NCBI GenBank assembly: GCA_964247735.1
Contig: CAXTVS010000004.1
Location: forward strand, 51,903 to 115,902
Direction of reading: 5' to 3'
DNA from: Lichenicola sp964247735
GTDB taxonomy: Bacteria > Pseudomonadota > Alphaproteobacteria > Acetobacterales > Acetobacteraceae
DNA: 64,000 nt
The notes beneath the pieces were generated by a model. That model was not told the DNA's origin, did not search any database, and was given only the letters and a program-made list of their open reading frames with translations. Shown here piece after piece: positions 33,005-41,443 of the stretch. The position numbers and the translations under genes are program-made. How positions within the stretch are numbered: position 1 is the first letter of the stretch; every line of letters starts with the position of its first letter.

Positions 33005-34108
33005 ATGATCAGCGTCGTGGTGCCCTGCTACCGGGAGCGCCCCAACGTGCGTCCGCTGGTGGCGGCCCTTGACGCCGCCCTGGCCGGACGGGCGTGGGAA
33101 GCGATCTTCGTCGATGACGACAGCCCAGACGGCACCATCGAGGAGATACGCGCCGTCGCCGCCATCGACCCGCGCGTGCGCGGCGTGCGCCGGATCGGCC
33201 GGCGCGGCCTGTCGTCCGCGGTGATCGAGGGGGTGCTGGCCTCCTCGGCAACCCTGGTCGCGGTGATGGACGGCGACCTGCAGCACGACGAGTGCTGCCT
33301 GCCGCAGATGCTGGACGCGGTGGTGGACGGGCGCTGCGACATCGCGGTCGGCTCCCGCCACGTCCTCGGCGGCGACTCCGCCGGCCTGTCCTCGGCCTGG
33401 CGGCACCGGCTGTCGCAGGGCGGGATCCGCCTGGGGCAGCTGTTCCTGCCGGTGCGCCCGGGCTTCGCCCGCCTCCGCGACCCGATGAGCGGGTTCTTCG
33501 CCTGCGAGCGGCAGTTCTTCGAGCGGGTGGCGCCGCACCTGAGCGGTCAGGGGTTCAAGATCCTGCTCGACCTGATCCTGTCCGCCCCGGCGGCGACCGG
33601 CGAGGTGCCGCGCGTGCTCGAGATCCCGGCCCGGTTCCGGCCGCGCCTGGCCGGGGAAAGCAAGCTCGACGCCCTGGTGCTGGCGCAGTTCGGGAGCATG
33701 ATCCTCGACAAGGCGTTCCGCGGCCTGCTGCCGACCCGGTTCATCAGCTTCGCCGCCGTGGGGCTCGCCGGCGTGCTGGTGAACCTCCTGGTGCTGGACG
33801 CGGCCCGTCGCACCGGCGCGCCGTTCGCGGAGTCGCAGACGGCGGGCACGATCGTGGCCATGGTCGCCAACTTCTGGCTCGACAACGTCGTCACCTACCG
33901 CGACCGCCGCCTGCGCGGCGTCCGGCTGTGGCGCGGCCTGCTGCTGTTCATGCTGGTCTGCGGCGTCGGCGCGGTCGCCAACGTCGGCATCGCCCGCACG
34001 CTGCACGACACCCATCACGGCTGGCAGCCGGCCGGCGCCGCGGGGGCGGCGATCGGGGTGGTGTGGAACTATGCGGTGTCGTCGACCCTGATCTGGCGGC
34101 TTCGTTGA
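33005..34108 (+). CDS. GT2 polyprenyl-phosphate sugar transferase fused to GtrA domain
   Basis: A 367-residue two-domain protein. Residues 1-240 are a DPM1-like GT2 transferase (MISVVVPCYRERPNVRPLV, FVDDDSPDGT, VMDGDLQHDE, MSGFFACERQFF). Residues about 245-365 are a GtrA membrane domain with four helices (FISFAAVGLAGVLVNLLVL, ANFWLDNVVTYRDRR). It would make a polyprenyl-phosphate-linked sugar and may flip it. The stop codon overlaps the TTG start of the next, GT39-like, gene. The two form a donor-synthesis/transfer pair typical of lipid or protein glycosylation. Confidence 0.9.
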   Translation: MISVVVPCYRERPNVRPLVAALDAALAGRAWEAIFVDDDSPDGTIEEIRAVAAIDPRVRGVRRIGRRGLSSAVIEGVLASSATLVAVMDGDLQHDECCLPQMLDAVVDGRCDIAVGSRHVLGGDSAGLSSAWRHRLSQGGIRLGQLFLPVRPGFARLRDPMSGFFACERQFFERVAPHLSGQGFKILLDLILSAPAATGEVPRVLEIPARFRPRLAGESKLDALVLAQFGSMILDKAFRGLLPTRFISFAAVGLAGVLVNLLVLDAARRTGAPFAESQTAGTIVAMVANFWLDNVVTYRDRRLRGVRLWRGLLLFMLVCGVGAVANVGIARTLHDTHHGWQPAGAAGAAIGVVWNYAVSSTLIWRLR

Positions 34109-35553
34109 GGCGGTCGGGGTGGCTCGCCGCCCTGGCGCTGCTGACCCTGCTCCGGCTCCTGGTGTGCGGTCTGGCCCCGTTGTCGCCGGACGAGTCCTAT
34201 TACTGGGTGTGGTCGCGTGCCCTGGCGCCGGGCTACCTCGACCATCCGCCGATGGTGGCGCTTTGGATCAGGGCCGGCACGATGCTGTGCGGCAGCGGCC
34301 CGCTCGGCGTGCGTCTGCTGGCGCCGGTCTCGGCCACCCTCGGCACCCTGCTTCTGGCCTCCGCCGCCGCTGACCTGGGCGGCCCGGAGAACCGCGCGCG
34401 CCGTGCCCTGGTGGCGGCGGTGCTGCTGAACGCCACCCTCCTGTCCGGAGTCGGCAGCGTCACCATGACCCCGGACACGCCGCTGCTGTTCTTCTGGGCG
34501 CTGGCGCTGGCAGCGCTCGGACGGGTGCTGGCGACCGGGCGCGGGATCTGGTGGCTTCCGGCCGGACTCGCGATCGGCCTGGCGCTCGACAGCAAGTACA
34601 CCGCCGTCCTGACCGCGGCCGGTCTGGCGGGATGGCTGCTGGCGACCGGGACCGGGCGGCGCTGGCTGCGCACCCCTTGGCCTTGGCTGGCCGCCCTGCT
34701 GACGCTGGCGGTGTTCGCGCCGGTGCTGTCCTGGAACGCGGTGCATGGCTGGGCCAGCTTCGCCAAGCAGGGCGGGCGGACCGGGAACTGGCATCCGGCG
34801 CGGGCGGGACGCTATCTCGCCGAGCTGGTCGGCGGGCAGCTCGGGCTGGCGACGCCGCTGGTCTTCGTCCTGCTCCTGCTCGGGATGGTGAACGCCGTTC
34901 ATGAAGGGCGGTGCGGCCTGGCTGGTCCGGCGCTGCTCGCCTGGGTGACGCTGCTGCCCTTGGCGGTGTTCGTGCAGCACGCGCTCGGCGACCGGGTGCA
35001 GGCGAACTGGCCGGGGCTGCTCTACCCGTCCGCGGTGATCGCCGCGGCGGCCGTGGCGCCGGGATGGTGGCGGCAGGCGGCAGTGCTCGGCTTCGCCATG
35101 ACCGCGCCGCTCTACCTGCAGGCGACGGCATCACCATTCCCGCTGCCGCGCGGGGTTGACGTGACGCTGCAGCGGCTGGCCGGATGGCAGGCGTTGGCCG
35201 CCGCCGCCGCCGCTGCCGCTGGCCCGGGATTCGTCGCCGCCGACGAGTACGGCCTCGCCGCCGAGCTGGCGCGCGGCCTGCCGGACCGCACGGTGCTGGG
35301 CGTGCAGCCGCGCTGGGCGTTGTTCGCGCTGCCGCACGGCGCGGCCGGTGCGAGCGCGGGCGTGCTGGTGCGGAGCGAGCGGCGGCACGACGCGCCGGAC
35401 GGGCGCTACTGGTCGGCGTTGGTGCCGGCGGGCGAGCTGGTCCGCGGCCGGAACGGGCAGGTCGCGGAACGCTACCGGCTCTACCGCGTGCGCCTGCGCA
35501 GCCGCCTGCCGACCGGGCTTGGTGACGACGTGGCCCGTCTGCCCACGCGTTAG
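34105..35553 (+). CDS. GT39/ArnT-like membrane glycosyltransferase
   Basis: A 482-residue polytopic GT-C enzyme using a lipid-linked sugar at the periplasmic face. The first loop contains PLSPDESYYWVWSRALAPGYLDHPPMVALWI, with the acidic DE pair of the family active site. Other conserved parts are LLSGVGSVTMTPDTPLLFFW and LALDSKYTAVL. A soluble domain of about 130 residues follows the last helix. The start is probably TTG at 34105, overlapping the stop of the GT2-GtrA gene by 4 bp; no ATG fits the N-terminus. The acceptor could be lipid A, a hopanoid or protein. Confidence 0.82.
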   Translation: MRRSGWLAALALLTLLRLLVCGLAPLSPDESYYWVWSRALAPGYLDHPPMVALWIRAGTMLCGSGPLGVRLLAPVSATLGTLLLASAAADLGGPENRARRALVAAVLLNATLLSGVGSVTMTPDTPLLFFWALALAALGRVLATGRGIWWLPAGLAIGLALDSKYTAVLTAAGLAGWLLATGTGRRWLRTPWPWLAALLTLAVFAPVLSWNAVHGWASFAKQGGRTGNWHPARAGRYLAELVGGQLGLATPLVFVLLLLGMVNAVHEGRCGLAGPALLAWVTLLPLAVFVQHALGDRVQANWPGLLYPSAVIAAAAVAPGWWRQAAVLGFAMTAPLYLQATASPFPLPRGVDVTLQRLAGWQALAAAAAAAAGPGFVAADEYGLAAELARGLPDRTVLGVQPRWALFALPHGAAGASAGVLVRSERRHDAPDGRYWSALVPAGELVRGRNGQVAERYRLYRVRLRSRLPTGLGDDVARLPTR

Positions 35554-35635
35554 TGAACACCCTGCATTAGCCAATGGTTAAGGCGCCTTCCCGCATGGTG
35601 GCCTCCGCACGGGTGGCGTGGGAGCAGGAAGCCGG

Positions 35636-36748
35636 ATGGCCAAGCGGCGTGGCAAGACCGAGACCGGGACCAGGATCGTCATCCGCCGGATCGAGGAAGG
35701 CGTCAGCCACCACCACGGCGGCGCGTGGAAGGTCGCGTACGCCGACTTCGTGACCGCGATGATGGCCTTCTTCCTGCTGATGTGGCTGATCAACGCCACC
35801 AGCGAGCAGCAGCGTCGCGGCATTGCCGCCTATTTCAGCCCGCTCGCCAACGTCGAGAACGGGTTCTCCGGGGCTGGCCTGGTGCCGGGCGGGATGAGCC
35901 CGCTGGACAAGGGCACCAACCTGGTGGTGAAGGGCAGCGGCGCGCCCCCGACGTCGGATGCGCCGCAGCCGATGGCGATGCAGACCGCGCCGGGGCAGGT
36001 CGCCAGCGACGGCGAGGCCTCGTCCGGCGCCTCGGACAGCGACAACGACGACGAGTCTGCCGGTCCGGGTTCCGGAGCTGCCCTCACCCAGGGTGCCGCG
36101 GTCCAGCAGGCCGCGGCTCTGCAGGGCGCTACCGTGCAGGGTGTGGGACAAGGCGTCACGCAGGCTCAGGCGGCAGGCGGAACGGGTGCGGCCGCGTCGG
36201 GAGCCGGGCCGAAGCTGGACAAGGCTGCGGAGGCGGCAGCGGCGGCAGCCGAGGACAGGTCGCTGAAGGCGGCGGTCGGGGCGGTGAAACGCCTGGTCGC
36301 GGCCGATCCCTCGCTGGCCGCGTTTGCCGACCAGATGGCGGTCGACATCACCGCGGACGGGCTCCGGATCCAGATCATGGACAGCCAGAGCAAGCCCATG
36401 TTCGACCGCGGCGCTGCCACGTTGAACGCGCGTGCCCAGGCGCTGCTGCGCAAGGTGGCGCCGTTCCTGGCGACGCTGCCGGAACCGGTCTCGGTCGAGG
36501 GCTACAGCGATGCGGCACCCTTGTCGGCCGGGGCGGTGTCGAACTGGACCCTGTCGTCCGGACGGGCCAACGCCGCGCGCGACCTGCTGGTCGATGCCGG
36601 GCTGCCGGACGGCCGGATCGCCGGGGTGACCGGCTTTGCCGATCGGCACCTGCTGCTGCCCGCTGATCCGCTCGCCAGCGCCAACCGGCGGGTCGTGCTG
36701 ACGCTGCGCCGGCAGCACGTGTCGCCACCCGGCGCGGCGGGGGGCTGA
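35636..36748 (+). CDS. motB: flagellar motor stator protein MotB
   Basis: A 370-residue stator subunit. The N-terminus has HHGGAWKVAYADFVTAMMAFFLLMWLINAT, including the membrane helix with the proton-carrying Asp (ADFVTAMMAFF). A very long Ala/Gly/Gln/Ser-rich linker (about residues 90-205) follows, then an OmpA-like peptidoglycan-binding domain (IQIMDSQSKPMFDRGAATL, VEGYSDAAP and the SSGRANAARDLL motif). The ATG follows GGAGCAGGAA. The gene order motB-motA is reversed relative to the common motAB, and no other flagellar genes are nearby. Confidence 0.93.
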   Translation: MAKRRGKTETGTRIVIRRIEEGVSHHHGGAWKVAYADFVTAMMAFFLLMWLINATSEQQRRGIAAYFSPLANVENGFSGAGLVPGGMSPLDKGTNLVVKGSGAPPTSDAPQPMAMQTAPGQVASDGEASSGASDSDNDDESAGPGSGAALTQGAAVQQAAALQGATVQGVGQGVTQAQAAGGTGAAASGAGPKLDKAAEAAAAAAEDRSLKAAVGAVKRLVAADPSLAAFADQMAVDITADGLRIQIMDSQSKPMFDRGAATLNARAQALLRKVAPFLATLPEPVSVEGYSDAAPLSAGAVSNWTLSSGRANAARDLLVDAGLPDGRIAGVTGFADRHLLLPADPLASANRRVVLTLRRQHVSPPGAAGG

Positions 36749-36752
36749 GCCC

Positions 36753-37619
36753 GTGTTCACTATCGGCGGGCTGGTGTTCCTGCTGCTCTGCGTGTTCGGC
36801 AGCTTCATTGCGTCCGGGGGTGCGATCGGGCCGCTGGTAGCGTCGATGCCGTTCGAGCTGCTGAGCATCCTTGGTGCCGCGGTCGGCACCTTCCTGATGG
36901 CCAACTCTATGCACGACATCAAGCACACCATCGCCGGCTTCAAGAAGGTCCTGAAGGGACCGGCGTTCAAGAAGGCCGACTACGTCGAGATGCTGAGCCT
37001 GCTGTATTTCTTCGTAAAGCTCGCGAGCAGCAAGGGTGCGACCGCGATCGAGCCGCATATCGAGCGTCCCGAGGCCAGCAGCGCGTTCGCAGCCTTCCCG
37101 AAGGTGCTGGCGAACCACCATGCCGGCGCCATGATCTGCGACTACCTGCGCATGGTCGGCATGACCGTCGACGATCCGCACCAGCTCGACGACATCATGG
37201 CACGCGAGCTCAAGAAGACGCTGGCCGAGGAGCTGCATCCCTGCCACGCGCTGCAGAGCATGTCGGACGCGCTGCCGGCGCTCGGGATCGTGGCCGCCGT
37301 GCTCGGCGTGATCAAAACCATGTCCAAGATCAGCGAGCCGCCGGCGGTGCTGGGCGAGATGATCGGCGGCGCGCTGGTCGGCACCTTCCTGGGCGTCCTG
37401 CTGGCCTATGGCATGGTGGCGCCGATCGCGGCGCGGATGAGTGCCGTGGTCATGGAGGAGGCCAAGTACTACGAGCTGATCCGTGCGGTGCTGGTGGCGC
37501 ACCTGCACGGCAACCCGCCGCAGATCAGCATCGAGAGCGGGCGCAAGATGGTCCCGAACGAGCACATGCCGAGCTTCCAGGAGCTGGAAACGGCAGTGCA
37601 GAGCATGCAGATCGCCTGA
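36753..37619 (+). CDS. motA: flagellar motor stator protein MotA
   Basis: A 288-residue four-helix inner-membrane protein. It begins with a GTG codon and MFTIGGLVFLLLCVFGSFIASGG; the cytoplasmic loop is rich in charged residues (GFKKVLKGPAFKKADYVEMLSLLY) for contact with the rotor. The pore helices read ALPALGIVAAVLGVIKTMSKI and MIGGALVGTFLGVLLAYGMVAPIAARM. It forms with MotB the proton-driven stator complex. Separated from motB by 4 bp. Confidence 0.94.
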   Translation: MFTIGGLVFLLLCVFGSFIASGGAIGPLVASMPFELLSILGAAVGTFLMANSMHDIKHTIAGFKKVLKGPAFKKADYVEMLSLLYFFVKLASSKGATAIEPHIERPEASSAFAAFPKVLANHHAGAMICDYLRMVGMTVDDPHQLDDIMARELKKTLAEELHPCHALQSMSDALPALGIVAAVLGVIKTMSKISEPPAVLGEMIGGALVGTFLGVLLAYGMVAPIAARMSAVVMEEAKYYELIRAVLVAHLHGNPPQISIESGRKMVPNEHMPSFQELETAVQSMQIA

Positions 37620-37655
37620 CCGGAAGGCGGGCCGATGCCCGTGCCCGTGCGGTCG

Positions 37656-38066
37656 CTAAGCTAGGGCGGTGTAGGCGAGGCGGGCGACGTTCCGGCTGAA
37701 CCGATTGTCGTCCCCGAGCGCATCCCGGTTGAACCACCGTGCCTCCAGCGCGTCGTCCGCGGCGTGCACGGCACCAGAGCCTGGCGTGCACAGCACCGCG
37801 AGCAGGATGAAGTGGTGCCGCAGCGTGCCGTCCGGCGCGCAGTCGAGCAGGTCGAGCGCGTCCAGCAGGCGGATCGCGGTCCCGGCAAGACCGGTCTCCT
37901 CGGCGAGCTCGCGCTCCGCGGCCGCGAACACGGTCTCGCCGCGCTCGATCCGTCCGCCCGGGAACCCCCACAAGCCCTGGTCCGGCGGGTTGGCGCGCCG
38001 CACCAGCAGCACCTGCCGGCCGCGCACCACGACCGCGAGTGCTGCCGGGACCGGCGCCTGCGTCAC
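37656..38066 (-). CDS. NUDIX hydrolase
   Basis: A 136-residue pyrophosphohydrolase. The Nudix box is complete: GGRIERGETVFAAAERELAEETGL (G-x5-E-x7-REL-x-EE-x-GL). LWGFPGG before it and the overall length suit ADP-ribose or 8-oxo-nucleotide sanitising enzymes. A GTG start at 38066 overlaps the stop of the fRMsr gene by 4 bp, while the longer frame from 38111 lies inside that gene. Coupling with a methionine sulfoxide reductase suggests an oxidative-damage repair pair. Confidence 0.88.
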   Translation of the reverse strand: MTQAPVPAALAVVVRGRQVLLVRRANPPDQGLWGFPGGRIERGETVFAAAERELAEETGLAGTAIRLLDALDLLDCAPDGTLRHHFILLAVLCTPGSGAVHAADDALEARWFNRDALGDDNRFSRNVARLAYTALA

Positions 38067-38533
38067 GCGGGCGGCAGGCTGCGGACCAGCAGGGCCGCCG
38101 CCGCCTCGCACAGCGCGGTGTCATCGGCGGAGAAGCGGTCGGGGACCGGGCTGTCGATGTCGAGCACGCCGAGCAGTACGTCGTCCTGGATCAGCGGCAC
38201 CACGATCTCGCTGCGCGACGCCGCGTCGCAGGCGATGTGGCCGGGAAACAGGTGGACGTCCGGCACCACGATCGTTTCGCGCCGCACGGCGGCGGTGCCG
38301 CAGACACCGTGGCCGAGCGGGATGCGCACGCAGGCGATCCGGCCCTGGAACGGCCCCAGCACCAGCTCGGCGCCCTGCAGGAAGTAGAAGCCGGCCCAGT
38401 TCACCCGGCCGAGCGTGTGGAACAGCAGCGCCGCGGTGTTGGCGGCGTTGGCGATCAGGTCGTGCTCGCCGGCCAGCAGCGCGTCCAGGGTCTCAAGGAG
38501 GTCGCCGGTGTCGGACGCGGTCGTGGTCTGCAT
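38063..38533 (-). CDS. msrC: free methionine-(R)-sulfoxide reductase (GAF type)
   Basis: A 156-residue GAF-domain enzyme reducing free methionine-R-sulfoxide. The signature GPFQGRIACVRIPLGHGVCGTAA and VPDVHLFPGHIACDAASRSEIVVPL is complete. Cys68, Cys78 and Cys102 correspond in spacing to the three catalytic/resolving cysteines Cys84, Cys94 and Cys118 of the E. coli enzyme. It is translationally coupled to the NUDIX gene. Confidence 0.92.
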   Translation of the reverse strand: MQTTTASDTGDLLETLDALLAGEHDLIANAANTAALLFHTLGRVNWAGFYFLQGAELVLGPFQGRIACVRIPLGHGVCGTAAVRRETIVVPDVHLFPGHIACDAASRSEIVVPLIQDDVLLGVLDIDSPVPDRFSADDTALCEAAAALLVRSLPPA

Positions 38534-38565
38534 CTTGTGTCCACCTGTCAGGGAACCAAGCGGGC

Positions 38566-38892
38566 CTAGCGGATGCTGGCGCTCTTCAGGTTCAGGTAGT
38601 CATCGGCAAGCTGTCCGGTCTGGCTCCGGCAGTCCTTGAGGGGGTTGCCGGTGTTGACGTGACAGGCCTGTGCCGCCGTGTCCCATTCGGTCGAGCAGGC
38701 ATCCAGCAGCCGCCGCTTCGAGACGCCGTGGTCGTTCGCCTTGTCGCGGCCGGGCTGGAAATTCCTGTCGAAGCAGGCGTCGAGGTTCCCGGTCGCCACC
38801 TGGGACGCGTTGAGGGTGGCGAGCGTGTCGCCATGGGCGACGGTCGGCACGCCCGCGGCAAGAACCGCCGCAGCGAGGATCAGCTGTCGCAT
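38566..38892 (-). CDS. small secreted protein with four cysteines
   Basis: A 108-residue exported protein. The signal peptide MRQLILAAAVLAAGVPTVAHG is probably cleaved before or after DTLA. The mature part has four cysteines (LDACFDR, LDACSTEW, QACHVNT, DCRSQTG), compatible with two periplasmic disulfides, and is mostly helical. No family recognised. It lies 32 bp upstream of msrC on the same strand. Confidence 0.6.
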   Translation of the reverse strand: MRQLILAAAVLAAGVPTVAHGDTLATLNASQVATGNLDACFDRNFQPGRDKANDHGVSKRRLLDACSTEWDTAAQACHVNTGNPLKDCRSQTGQLADDYLNLKSASIR

Positions 38893-38991
38893 GTCCCGTC
38901 TTTCACAGCAGGAGAAGAACGATATCTGATCGATCGGAGCGCTGCGAAGTTGCGTCAGGCACCCTGTGCCGGTGCAGCGTCAAAGTGGGGA

Positions 38992-39068
38992 TGGCGCACC
39001 CGGAAAGACTCGAACTTCCAACCCCCAGATTCGTAGTCTGGTGCTCTATCCAATTGAGCTACGGGTGC
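38992..39068 (-). tRNA. tRNA-Arg (anticodon ACG)
   Basis: A 77-nt cloverleaf on the minus strand with the acceptor pair GCACCCG/CGGGTGC and encoded CCA end. The anticodon stem CCAGA/TCTGG closes a loop CTACGAA whose middle bases read ACG. The T-arm has GTTCGAGTC. Anticodon ACG is usually deaminated to ICG and reads CGU, CGC and CGA. No integrase or attachment duplication was seen beside it. Confidence 0.95.
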
Positions 39069-39123
39069 CTGCCAGTGGGGGCGGGGTGTAGCGGAAGGTT
39101 TGGGGGTCCGCAACCCCGGCGGG

Positions 39124-39567
39124 TCAGTGGCCCAGCAGGCGCTGCAGCGGGTGGTTCTCGGGCCGCAGCAGGGCGACGTGGGCGCGGCAGGACGGGGTGC
39201 CGTAGGTGCCGTCGATGCGGCTGCCGTCCGAGGCCAGCATGCCCTCGAACACCATCGGCAGCGGGTGGCGGTTCATGTCGCTGAGCAGCAGCTGGGCGTG
39301 CAGGCGGCGACCGGGTCGCCGGTGGCCGTGCAGGACCAGGACGCCACCGGCCGGCACGAACGAGATGTCGGTGCCGCTCACCAGCAGCCGGGACGGGGCG
39401 CGGTCCGGGCAGGTGCCCTGCGTCGCGACCAGGGTGCCCGCCCATTCGCCGACCGGATCGCCCGGCTCCGCCGCGGCCGCAAGCGGGACCAGGGCGAGCA
39501 GCGCGACAAGCGGAGACAGGATCGCAGCCGAGTAGATCCGGTCGTCATGGCGGCGGCGCATGGTCAT
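39124..39567 (-). CDS. exported hypothetical protein
   Basis: A 147-residue protein with N-terminal signal (AAILSPLVALLALVPLAAAAEPG). The mature part starts DPVGEWAGTLVATQGTCPDR and has the look of a small beta-barrel ligand-binding protein (repeated beta strands, G-W motifs, two cysteines). No family recognised. It is divergent from guaA. Confidence 0.6.
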   Translation of the reverse strand: MTMRRRHDDRIYSAAILSPLVALLALVPLAAAAEPGDPVGEWAGTLVATQGTCPDRAPSRLLVSGTDISFVPAGGVLVLHGHRRPGRRLHAQLLLSDMNRHPLPMVFEGMLASDGSRIDGTYGTPSCRAHVALLRPENHPLQRLLGH

Positions 39568-39688
39568 GGCTGTCCTCCACCCTGGCTCCTGCCGGGAGGC
39601 GCCGGTATAGCAACCGCGATCGCCTCCCGCGATCCCGCGCAGCGCGTCTCGCTGTCGCAGGGGCGTCCGTCCCGAAGGGTGTATCACC

Positions 39689-41260
39689 ATGAGCGAGCTC
39701 GACGCCGTCCTGCACGACGACCGGGTCCTGATCCTGGACTTCGGCAGCCAGGTGACCCAGCTCATCGCCCGCCGCGTGCGGGAGAGCGGGGTCTACTGCG
39801 AGATCTGGCCGTTCAGCGTCGAGCCGTCGCGGATTGAGGGCTTCGGCGCGCGCGGCGTCATCCTGTCCGGCGGCCCGGCCAGCGTTCTGGATGACGGCGC
39901 CCCGCGGGTGCCGGACGCGGTGTTCGCGCTCGGCGTGCCGGTGCTGGGCATCTGCTACGGACAGCAGGCGATGTGCGCGCAGCTCGGCGGCGCGGTCGAC
40001 ACCCACGAGCTGCGCGAGTTCGGTCGGGCGCATGTCGAGGTGGTGGAGGACAGCGCCCTGTTGCGCGGCGTCTGGCAGCGCGGCGCCCGCGAGCAGGTCT
40101 GGATGAGCCACGGCGACCGCGTCACCCGACTGCCGCCCGGCTTCCAGGCGGTCGCGGTCAGCGAGGGCGCGCCCTACGCCATCATCGCCGACGAGGGGCG
40201 CCGGCTATACGGCGTGCAGTTCCATCCCGAGGTGGTGCACACGCCGCACGGCACCGCTTTGCTGCGCAACTTCACCCACGACGTGGCCGGCTGCCGCGGG
40301 AACTGGACCATGGCCGGGTTCCGCGAGCTGGAGATCGAGCGCATCCGCACCCAGGTGGGCAGGGGCCAGGTGATCTGCGGCCTGTCCGGCGGCGTCGACA
40401 GCTCGGTGGCGGCGGTGCTGATCCACGAGGCGATCGGCGACCAGCTCACCTGCATCTTCGTCGACCACGGCATGCTGCGCGCCGGCGAGTCGGAGGAGGT
40501 CCTGCGCACCTTCCGCGGCCGGTTCAACATCCGGCTGATCCACCGCGACGCCAGCGACCTGTTCATCGACGCCCTGGCCGGCATCACCGACCCGGAAACC
40601 AAGCGCAAGACCATCGGCCGGCTGTTCGTCGAGGTGTTCGACGAGGAGGCGGGCCGCCTGGGCGGCGCCGACTTCCTGGCCCAGGGCACGCTGTACCCGG
40701 ACGTGATCGAGAGCGTGAGCTTCACTGGCGGCCCGTCGGTGACGATCAAGAGCCACCACAACGTCGGCGGGCTGCCGGAGCGGATGCGCATGCAGCTGGT
40801 CGAGCCGCTGCGCGAGCTGTTCAAGGACGAGGTGCGGGCGCTGGGGCGCGAGCTCGACATCCCCGAGCACATCGTCGGCCGCCACCCGTTCCCCGGGCCG
40901 GGCCTCGCGATCCGGATCCCCGGTGACATCACCCGCGAGCGGCTCGACCTGCTGCGCAAGGCGGATACCATCTTCCTGGAGGAGATCCGCGCCGCCGGGC
41001 TGTACGACGCGATCTGGCAGGCCTTCGCAGTGCTGTTGCCGGTGCGCACCGTGGGGGTGATGGGGGACGGCCGCACCTACGACCAGGCCTGCGCCTTGCG
41101 CGCCGTGACCAGCACCGACGGCATGACGGCGGAAGTGTATCCGTTTGACATGGGCTTCCTGAACCGGGTGGCAGGCCGGATCGTCAACGAGGTCCGCGGG
41201 ATCAACCGCGTGACCTATGACATCACCTCCAAGCCGCCAGGAACGATCGAGTGGGAATGA
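39689..41260 (+). CDS. guaA: GMP synthase (glutamine-hydrolysing)
   Basis: A 523-residue enzyme converting XMP to GMP with glutamine and ATP. The N-terminal class I amidotransferase has ILDFGSQVTQLIARR, nucleophile Cys89 in GICYGQQ and the catalytic pair in VQFHPEVVHT. The ATP pyrophosphatase domain has GLSGGVDSSVAAVLIHEAI (about residue 232) and the C-terminal dimerisation domain ends NEVRGINRVTYDITSKPPGTIEWE, the canonical GuaA ending. ATG at 39689. Confidence 0.97.
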   Translation: MSELDAVLHDDRVLILDFGSQVTQLIARRVRESGVYCEIWPFSVEPSRIEGFGARGVILSGGPASVLDDGAPRVPDAVFALGVPVLGICYGQQAMCAQLGGAVDTHELREFGRAHVEVVEDSALLRGVWQRGAREQVWMSHGDRVTRLPPGFQAVAVSEGAPYAIIADEGRRLYGVQFHPEVVHTPHGTALLRNFTHDVAGCRGNWTMAGFRELEIERIRTQVGRGQVICGLSGGVDSSVAAVLIHEAIGDQLTCIFVDHGMLRAGESEEVLRTFRGRFNIRLIHRDASDLFIDALAGITDPETKRKTIGRLFVEVFDEEAGRLGGADFLAQGTLYPDVIESVSFTGGPSVTIKSHHNVGGLPERMRMQLVEPLRELFKDEVRALGRELDIPEHIVGRHPFPGPGLAIRIPGDITRERLDLLRKADTIFLEEIRAAGLYDAIWQAFAVLLPVRTVGVMGDGRTYDQACALRAVTSTDGMTAEVYPFDMGFLNRVAGRIVNEVRGINRVTYDITSKPPGTIEWE

Positions 41261-41443
41261 CTCGCTGACGTACACCGTCGGCCGGCTCGTGCCGTCTGCC
41301 CTGTGAAGACGAACCGTGGAACCGCCGCTACCATCAAGGACAACCGCGGGCGGTGCTGACGACCGGCGGATCAAGTGCGCCAGCGGCTTGCGTGTTCCGG
41401 GCGCCAGGCTGAACGCCCGACCGACCATTCGTGGAGATTGAAG

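Noticed and set aside
37620..37655. Terminator between motA and NUDIX genes
   Set aside because: Only a 5-bp CGGGC/GCCCG stem with a short loop; too weak in GC-rich sequence.
38992..39124. tRNA-Arg as a possible integration site
   Set aside because: No integrase, no duplicated tRNA 3' end and no foreign-looking block beside it.
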